In this document: piece by piece, positions 5,933 through 10,666 of the stretch
Position numbering within the stretch: the first letter of the stretch is position 1
Layout of the letters: each line of letters begins with the position of its first letter
Assembly (NCBI GenBank): GCA_017458545.1
Contig: JAFTBA010000035.1
Location: 1 to 10,666, forward strand
Origin: Synergistaceae bacterium
GTDB lineage: Bacteria; Synergistota; Synergistia; Synergistales; Aminobacteriaceae
DNA length: 10,666 bases
Reading direction: 5' to 3'
Notes under the pieces: model-generated
What the model was told of the DNA's origin: nothing
The model's database searches: none
The model's input: the letters and a program-made list of their open reading frames with translations, nothing else
Translations under genes and position numbers: made by a program

Positions 5933-7486
5933 ATGAAGCCTGTTAATCAAAACATAGTCATCATAAATTGCGGTTCACAGTTCACTCAGCTGATTGCCAG
6001 ACGTTTACGCGAGATGAAAGTTCACAGCGTAATACTTAACTGGGACGTTTCAGCCGAAACAGTAAAGTCATTTTCACCGAATGGCATAATCATTTCTGGA
6101 GGCCCTGACAGCGTTAACGACCCTGACGCTATAACCGTTGACCCTGAAATTCTTTCAACGGGCTGTCCTGTTCTGGGTATTTGCTACGGTATGCAGCTGC
6201 TCGCAAAATTAACGGGCGGTACTGTAATCTCAGGTTCAAAAAGAGAATACGGCGTTACCGAAATACATAAGGCAGGAGGTTATAACTCATTGCTTCTGGG
6301 CGAGAATATACCCTCAAAATTAAGAGTCCTCATGAGTCACGGCGATAACGTAGCCGAACTCCCCGAAGGTTTCATCGCAACGTCAATGACTGACAACAAA
6401 ATCATCGCGTCAATCGAAGACAGTCAACGAAAATTCTTTGGTTTACAATTCCACCCCGAAGTCATACACAGTGAACATGGGAATTATATTCTGCGCAGTT
6501 TCATCTTCAAGGTCTGCGAATGCTCAGGCGATTGGAATCTCACTGACTGGGTTGACAGCATGGTCAACAGAATCCGTGAGACAGTAGGCGGCTCAAAAGT
6601 TGTCTGCGGACTCTCAGGAGGTGTTGACTCGAGCGTTTCGGCAGTACTCGTTCACAAAGCTGTCGGGAAAAATCTTCAGTGCGTTTTCGTCAATCACGGT
6701 TTAATGAGGCTCAATGAACCCGAAGCAGTCATGAAGGAATATGACTCTCTCGGTCTTAACGTTAAGTATGTTGACGCTTCCGAATTATTCCTGAAGGAAC
6801 TCGAAGGAGTTACCGACCCTGAACAGAAACGCAAGATTATAGGCCGTTTGTTCATTGAAGTTTTCGAGGCTGAAGCGAAAAAGATTGAGGGTGCCGAATG
6901 GCTGTTACAGGGAACGATTTACCCCGATGTAATTGAGAGCGGCATGAAAGGCAAGAAAGGTGCTGCGCTCATAAAATCCCATCACAATGTAGGAGGTCTT
7001 CCCGAAAAAATGAACCTCAAACTCCTTGAGCCTTTACGCGATTTGTTCAAGGACGAAGTGAGGAGACTGGGAAAGATTATAGGAATGCCCGATGAGATAA
7101 TTAACCGTCAGCCTTTTCCAGGTCCCGGCTTGGCCGTGAGGTGTCTCGGAGCAATAACGAAGGAAAGACTCGACACTCTGAGAGCAGCTGATGCGATTTT
7201 CCGCGAAGAACTTAAACGCGCAGGGCTTTACGCAGGAATATGGCAGGCATTCTGCGTACTTCTTCCCGTTAAATCGGTCGGTGTTATGGGCGACAGCAGA
7301 ACTTACAGTGAAGCTGTTGTGCTTAGGGCAATAAACTCTCAGGACGCTATGACTGCCGAATGGTCGAGGATTGATTATGATGTTCTCGACAGAGTGTCAA
7401 AAAGAATCTGCAATGAGGTCAGCGGCATTAACAGGGTAGTTATGGACGTAACATCTAAACCGCCTGCAACAATCGAATGGGAATAA
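5933..7486 (+). CDS. guaA: GMP synthase (glutamine-hydrolysing)
   Basis: The enzyme converts XMP to GMP with ATP and glutamine, the last step of de novo guanine nucleotide synthesis, in the cytoplasm. The 517 residues match the family length and domain order. A class I glutamine amidotransferase domain (about 7-195) has nucleophile Cys84 in GICYGMQLL and His174/Glu176 in QFHPEV. An ATP-pyrophosphatase domain (about 205-395) has the P-loop GLSGGVDSS (226-234). The C-terminal dimerisation and XMP-binding domain has RQPFPGPGLAVR (392-403) and ends in the typical KPPATIEWE. All catalytic residues are present. The ATG at 5933 follows a very strong AAAAGGGAGGT site (5914-5924 region). The gene stands alone between two terminators, without guaB beside it. 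Confidence 0.98.
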   Translation: MKPVNQNIVIINCGSQFTQLIARRLREMKVHSVILNWDVSAETVKSFSPNGIIISGGPDSVNDPDAITVDPEILSTGCPVLGICYGMQLLAKLTGGTVISGSKREYGVTEIHKAGGYNSLLLGENIPSKLRVLMSHGDNVAELPEGFIATSMTDNKIIASIEDSQRKFFGLQFHPEVIHSEHGNYILRSFIFKVCECSGDWNLTDWVDSMVNRIRETVGGSKVVCGLSGGVDSSVSAVLVHKAVGKNLQCVFVNHGLMRLNEPEAVMKEYDSLGLNVKYVDASELFLKELEGVTDPEQKRKIIGRLFIEVFEAEAKKIEGAEWLLQGTIYPDVIESGMKGKKGAALIKSHHNVGGLPEKMNLKLLEPLRDLFKDEVRRLGKIIGMPDEIINRQPFPGPGLAVRCLGAITKERLDTLRAADAIFREELKRAGLYAGIWQAFCVLLPVKSVGVMGDSRTYSEAVVLRAINSQDAMTAEWSRIDYDVLDRVSKRICNEVSGINRVVMDVTSKPPATIEWE

Positions 7487-7491
7487 TTTTC

Positions 7492-7515
7492 GTGAGCGTG
7501 AGCATGAGCGTAAGT
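7492..7515 (+). repeat. Short hexanucleotide tandem repeat after guaA
   Basis: Four consecutive six-base units (GTGAGC, GTGAGC, ATGAGC, GTAAGT) follow the guaA stop by five bases. The first two are identical and the others decay by one or two bases. Read in one frame they spell alternating Val/Met-Ser codons ending in a stop, but no start signal supports translation. It may be replication slippage in non-coding DNA. Confidence 0.6.
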
Positions 7516-7520
7516 GAATA

Positions 7521-7556
7521 AGAAAAATCCCCCCGTCTTAATCTTAACGGGGGGAC
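7521..7556 (-). terminator. Terminator between convergent guaA and the DJ-1 family gene
   Basis: A nine-pair, very G+C-rich stem (7528-7536 with 7547-7555) closes a ten-base loop. On the minus strand it is followed by TTTTTCTT (7527 leftward), a good U tract for ending the DJ-1 family transcript 20 bases after its stop codon. The plus strand side is poorer in T (CTTAATATTTC) but may stop guaA as well. Confidence 0.85.
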
Positions 7557-7574
7557 TTAATATTTCTGTTACTG

Positions 7575-8129
7575 TTACTGTCTGTAGACCAACGGAATAA
7601 GGAATCCTTCAGCGACCTCATCAGCCATAGCTTTGCCCTCAAGGATCTCAAGCAGTTTGAGCGCAAAGAACGGAGTTACAGCAGGGCCTTTAGCGGTAGT
7701 GATGTTGCCGTCAGTCTCAACGATGTGAGTACCGATTTTAGCACCGCCTAAATGAGTCTCAAGGCCGGGATAACATACTGCTGTTTTTCCGTGAAGTACT
7801 CCTGCTTTACCGAGAGCTGCAGGAGCTGCACAGATAGCGGCGATTAATTTACCTTCGGAGTTGTATTTTTTGATGAGTTCCTGAAGTCCCTCATGGTCTT
7901 TTATGGTGAGAGTTCCGCCTGGAAGAATTATCATGTCGAAATTCTTTTCCTTAACTTCATCGAACATAGCATCTGCCCTAACGGGAATCTTATTCTTGCT
8001 GATTACTTCCTGTCCCGGCATGAGTGATGTTGTTGTTACGACAACACCGCCCCTTCTCAGAATGTCTACGGTAGTTAATGCTTCGGTCTCCTCGAAACCG
8101 TCAATCAGAAAAATTGCTGCTGTCTTCAT
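7575..8129 (-). CDS. DJ-1/PfpI-family protein
   Basis: The 184-residue protein has the DJ-1/PfpI (ThiJ) flavodoxin-like fold. The N-terminus has the acidic FEETEAL motif with Glu16 in the position of DJ-1 Glu18. The nucleophile elbow AAICAAPAAL carries Cys100, matching the reactive Cys106 of DJ-1. FDMIILPGG (64-72) and TTAKGPAVTPFFALKLLEIL near the C-terminus are also characteristic. Family members have been assigned roles as oxidative-stress or glyoxal-handling proteins, amidases and peptidases, so the exact reaction is uncertain; this one is closest to the YajL/DJ-1 branch by eye. The start is supported by GAGGTGA (8142-8136) six bases before the ATG. It lies 121 bases after the yifB stop on the same strand. 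An extended -10-like TGCTAAAAT (8157-8149) is present, but it would put the transcript start on the ribosome site, so the promoter is unresolved. Confidence 0.93.
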   Translation of the reverse strand: MKTAAIFLIDGFEETEALTTVDILRRGGVVVTTTSLMPGQEVISKNKIPVRADAMFDEVKEKNFDMIILPGGTLTIKDHEGLQELIKKYNSEGKLIAAICAAPAALGKAGVLHGKTAVCYPGLETHLGGAKIGTHIVETDGNITTAKGPAVTPFFALKLLEILEGKAMADEVAEGFLIPLVYRQ

Positions 8130-8250
8130 TTTGAATCACCTCATTGAAATTTTAGCATAATATTTTAGTCCTTGAGTGATAAGGGAGCTGATTAATAATG
8201 GCACATTTCCTATACGGAATACATTGGTAGTGCTGATTGTGTTCTGTTCT

Positions 8251-9759
8251 TTATCTCATGTTATACACCTGACGATACGCAAGAGCTTCGGCAATATGTT
8301 TCTTCTGTATATCCTCATCACCTGCCAAATCCGCAATCGTCCTCGAAACCTTCATCACTCTTGTCAATCCGCGTCCCGATAAATTCATTTTGCCTGCCAT
8401 CTTCGCAAGGTATTCGCGCGTTACGTCATTAAGCGTAAGATACTTCCTCACTAATCCTTCAGGAATCTCAGCGTTACACACAAAACCGTATTCCTTCCAA
8501 CGCTCAATCTGTATGTTACGCGCTGAAATCACACGTTTTCTCACTGTCTCGCTCGACTCTCTCGGCATACCCTTCTCATCTATCGACAGAAGTTCCTCAG
8601 GCGTTAATCTCGGCACACTCAGCTGCAAATCTATCCTGTCCATTATAGGCCCTGACAGTTTACGGCGGTAACGTTCAATCTCATGCTGCGAACATTTACA
8701 CGGAATCAACGGGTCTCCTGCGTAACCGCATGCACAAGGATTAGCAGCAAGCACTAACAGTACTCTCGCAGGATATTTCACTGAACCTGCTGCCCTGCTC
8801 ACTGTTATCACACCGTCCTCAATAGGTGCTCTCAGACTCTCAGTCAAATCCCTCTTAAACTCCGTGTACTCATCGAGAAAAAGTACTCCCCTGTGTGCCA
8901 ATGACACTTCGCCCGGTCTCAAATCCGCTCCTCCTCCGCAGACCGATACAGTACTCGCAGTGAAATGCACCGTTCTGAAAGGTCTTTCGCGTCCTGCCTT
9001 AGTCTCTATTCCCAAAGTACTGCGGACCAATAACGTCTCAACAAGTTCATCATCAGTCAACGGCGGTAATATACCTGCCATTGCCTTCGCAATTAAAGTC
9101 TTTCCGCTGCCGGGTGAACCCACCAAAAGCAAGTTATGATGTCCTGCAGCTGCTATTTCGGCAGCCCTCTTAGCCTGAATCTGTCCCTTTATGTCTGCAA
9201 AATCAGTGTCCGGTTTAGCAGGAAGCTCAGGGATATACGCAGGAGGTATTTGTCTTGGCTTCTCCTCGCCCGTTAACATCATCACGAGTTCGGCGAGATT
9301 GTCAGCGCAATATGCCTCAACCCCTTGAACTAATGCCACTTCCGAAGCGTTTTCGGCAGGAACGTAAAGAGGTAAACCGGTTTCACGCGCTAAAAACGCA
9401 GCAGGTACTGCACCCCTGACACGCCTCAGCCTTCCGTCAAGCGCAAGTTCTCCCATGTATAACGCTCTGGGACATTCTTTCAACGCTCCAGATGCCCTCA
9501 TCATTCCGAGTGCTATGGGAAGGTCCAGCAATGCTCCTTCTTTCGGAATGTCGGCTGGCGCAAGATTAACAGAGATTCTGCCTTTGAGGTTAAGACCAAG
9601 CGAACGCAATGCAGCTCTTACACGTTCCCTTGATTCGCGGACTGCAACATCAGGCATTCCCACTATCGAAATCACAAAAAGCCCTCCCGTTATTTCCACT
9701 TCAACTTCTACGGGTAGAGCGTCCATTCCTCTTAACGTTACTCCGGGTATACCGTTCAT
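8251..9759 (-). CDS. yifB: YifB/ComM-family Mg-chelatase-like AAA+ ATPase
   Basis: This 502-residue protein has the three YifB parts. The N-terminal Lon-protease-like domain (about 1-165) includes ISIVGMPDVAVRESRERVRA and RISVNLAPADIPKEG. The AAA+ core has Walker A GSPGSGKT (214-221) and Walker B VLFLDEYTEF (292-301; Asp296, Glu297). The C-terminal Mg-chelatase-like domain (about 405-500) contains LSGRGLTRVMKVSRTIADLA. Four Cys in NPCACGY and IPCKCS (342, 344, 354, 356) may bind a metal, as is common in the family. ComM, the studied member, is a hexameric helicase that drives branch migration during natural transformation; many bacteria carry it without known competence. Length and start fit the family. 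The gene begins eight bases after dedA and has no visible Shine-Dalgarno, so translation may depend on the upstream gene. Confidence 0.95.
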   Translation of the reverse strand: MNGIPGVTLRGMDALPVEVEVEITGGLFVISIVGMPDVAVRESRERVRAALRSLGLNLKGRISVNLAPADIPKEGALLDLPIALGMMRASGALKECPRALYMGELALDGRLRRVRGAVPAAFLARETGLPLYVPAENASEVALVQGVEAYCADNLAELVMMLTGEEKPRQIPPAYIPELPAKPDTDFADIKGQIQAKRAAEIAAAGHHNLLLVGSPGSGKTLIAKAMAGILPPLTDDELVETLLVRSTLGIETKAGRERPFRTVHFTASTVSVCGGGADLRPGEVSLAHRGVLFLDEYTEFKRDLTESLRAPIEDGVITVSRAAGSVKYPARVLLVLAANPCACGYAGDPLIPCKCSQHEIERYRRKLSGPIMDRIDLQLSVPRLTPEELLSIDEKGMPRESSETVRKRVISARNIQIERWKEYGFVCNAEIPEGLVRKYLTLNDVTREYLAKMAGKMNLSGRGLTRVMKVSRTIADLAGDEDIQKKHIAEALAYRQVYNMR

Positions 9760-9767
9760 GATTAGTT

Positions 9768-10388
9768 TTAATTTTGATTTTTATTTTTACGGTGTCTGAT
9801 AATCATCATGTAACCGCCTGCAATTATTACTGCCAATCCTATACAGGCAAGTGTTATTACGTGAAGATACTCCTTCAATAAATCCTGATGCTCCCCGAGA
9901 AAATATCCTGCAAACGTTAACACTATTACCCATGCTCCTGCACCTATCGTTGTGAAAAGCATAAAAGTTTTCATAGGCATTCTTGCTATTCCTGCAGGAA
10001 GTGAAATATATTGACGGATAACGGGAAGTAATCTCCCTACTAACGTACTGACATGGCCGTGCTTTGAGAAAAATTCATCGGCTTTGTTTATAGACTCGGG
10101 TGAAACAAAAAAATATTTGCCGTACTTCAGCAAAAACGGGCGGCCAAGTTTAACGGCTATCCAGTAATTGAACAGCGCACCCAGTAAACTCCCTGCTATA
10201 CCCGAAAGCAATACAAGCGATAAAGACATTTCGCCTTTCCACGCAAGATAACCTGCAGGAGGCATAACGACTTCACTGGGAAAAGGAAAGAACGATGACT
10301 CAAGGAACATCAGCGAGATTATACCTGTGTAGCCCATACGCCCTATTGTTTCAACGAGCCATTGAACGAGTGCGCTGATTATACCCAT
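9768..10388 (-). CDS. DedA-family inner membrane protein
   Basis: The 206-residue protein belongs to the DedA (SNARE-associated/VTT) family of membrane proteins. These are implicated in lipid carrier and phospholipid flipping and in proton-motive-force-dependent envelope integrity. Family marks include FLESSFFPFPSEVVMPPAG (28-46) with acidic residues Glu30 and Glu39. GRLLPVIRQYISLPAG (118-133) carries Arg119 and Arg125, spaced like the two essential arginines of E. coli YqjA/YghB. Membrane or re-entrant segments lie at about 20-40, 54-76, 112-135, 140-165 and 173-197, and the tail is basic (RHRKNKNQN). Its ATG overlaps the stop codon of glpX by one base (TAATG), so it is translationally coupled to that gene. 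The exact substrate is unknown. Confidence 0.93.
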   Translation of the reverse strand: MGIISALVQWLVETIGRMGYTGIISLMFLESSFFPFPSEVVMPPAGYLAWKGEMSLSLVLLSGIAGSLLGALFNYWIAVKLGRPFLLKYGKYFFVSPESINKADEFFSKHGHVSTLVGRLLPVIRQYISLPAGIARMPMKTFMLFTTIGAGAWVIVLTFAGYFLGEHQDLLKEYLHVITLACIGLAVIIAGGYMMIIRHRKNKNQN

Positions 10389-10666
10389 TACAGTCCTAAC
10401 TCCTCTTTAACGGTAGGATCATAAGCTATGTTACCGCCCATTTCCTCAAGTTTCTTCTGTGAATGAACTGCTGTTATGAATCTTATAGTCCCCGAACTGC
10501 TGCGCATACAGAGCGAATTAGTCTCGATGTGTGCGCCGTGATAATGAACTCCTTTAAGCAAATCACCGTCCGAACCTCCTGCTGCTGCAAAGAATACATT
10601 ATCGCTCTTAACTAAGTCGTCAATCGTAAGCACACTGTCGCGCGTTAATCCGCGTTCCTTAGCGCG
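10388..10666 (-). CDS. glpX: Class II fructose-1,6-bisphosphatase, C-terminal part
   Basis: The frame is open from the window edge to a TAA at 10390-10388 and gives the last 92 residues of a GlpX protein. Diagnostic stretches are the LTIDDLVKSDNVFFAAAGG segment, SDGDLLKGVHYHG and SLCMRSSSGTIRFITAVH, all near the C-terminus of class II enzymes of about 320-340 residues. GlpX dephosphorylates fructose-1,6-bisphosphate to fructose-6-phosphate in gluconeogenesis. A GTG at 10633 could look like a start, but homology continues in frame upstream (RAKERGLTRDS), so the gene is cut by the window edge and is not a small ORF. It is the most upstream visible gene of the glpX-dedA-yifB transcript. Confidence 0.9.
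   Translation of the reverse strand, partial: RAKERGLTRDSVLTIDDLVKSDNVFFAAAGGSDGDLLKGVHYHGAHIETNSLCMRSSSGTIRFITAVHSQKKLEEMGGNIAYDPTVKEELGL

Noticed and set aside
8130..8250. Possible small gene or terminator between yifB and the DJ-1 family gene
   Set aside because: No stem with a T tract and no ORF with a ribosome site could be found in these 121 bases; only weak -10-like sequences are present.
10388..10633. A free-standing 81-residue gene starting at GTG 10633
   Set aside because: The frame stays open to the window edge and the upstream residues continue the GlpX similarity, so it is the end of a truncated glpX.

Overview
The window reads like an ordinary chromosomal segment of a member of Synergistota (Synergistaceae-like), with G+C in the mid-40s percent by eye. 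The main taxonomic clue is the subtilisin-like protease at 730-2244. It ends in a Gly/Ser stretch, a Cys, a hydrophobic segment and a basic residue pair, which resembles the Synerg-CTERM sorting tail described for that phylum. Strong AGGAGG-type ribosome sites, sigma70-like promoters and G+C-rich terminators fit a conventional bacterium. No phage, IS element, CRISPR array or rRNA is visible, and no gene-free stretch exceeds 300 bases.

Layout, left to right. (1) 1-518, plus strand: the tail of a probable antitoxin overlapping a PIN-domain (VapC-like) toxin gene. (2) 585-2244, minus strand: a terminator, tRNA-Thr(CGT), and an exported subtilase. The tRNA promoter is built into the last codons of the protease gene. 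(3) 2331-5884: a LysR-type regulator, divergent from a two-gene operon encoding a PrpF-family isomerase and a MatC-like carboxylate permease. The permease gene is closed by a strong terminator. The intergenic region holds a good promoter for the operon and a palindromic LysR-type site placed where an activator would bind. (4) 5902-7486: guaA (GMP synthase) with its own promoter immediately after that terminator. (5) 7521-8129: a DJ-1/PfpI-family protein, convergent with guaA across a shared hairpin. (6) 8251-10666, minus strand: yifB/comM-like AAA+ ATPase, a DedA-family membrane protein and the 3' end of glpX (class II fructose-1,6-bisphosphatase), tightly packed and probably co-transcribed in the order glpX-dedA-yifB.

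Functionally, the most coherent unit is LysR/PrpF/MatC. It looks like an inducible system that imports a small di- or tricarboxylate and moves its double bond (or isomerises it) before further catabolism; the substrate cannot be read from the sequence. guaA, glpX and the tRNA are housekeeping. The toxin-antitoxin pair lies just beyond the tRNA 3' end, a common position for acquired DNA, but no integrase or att repeat is visible here. I found no clear undescribed multi-gene defence or mobile system. The items worth a second look are the carboxylate module, the surface protease with its overlapping tRNA promoter, and the PIN toxin variant.
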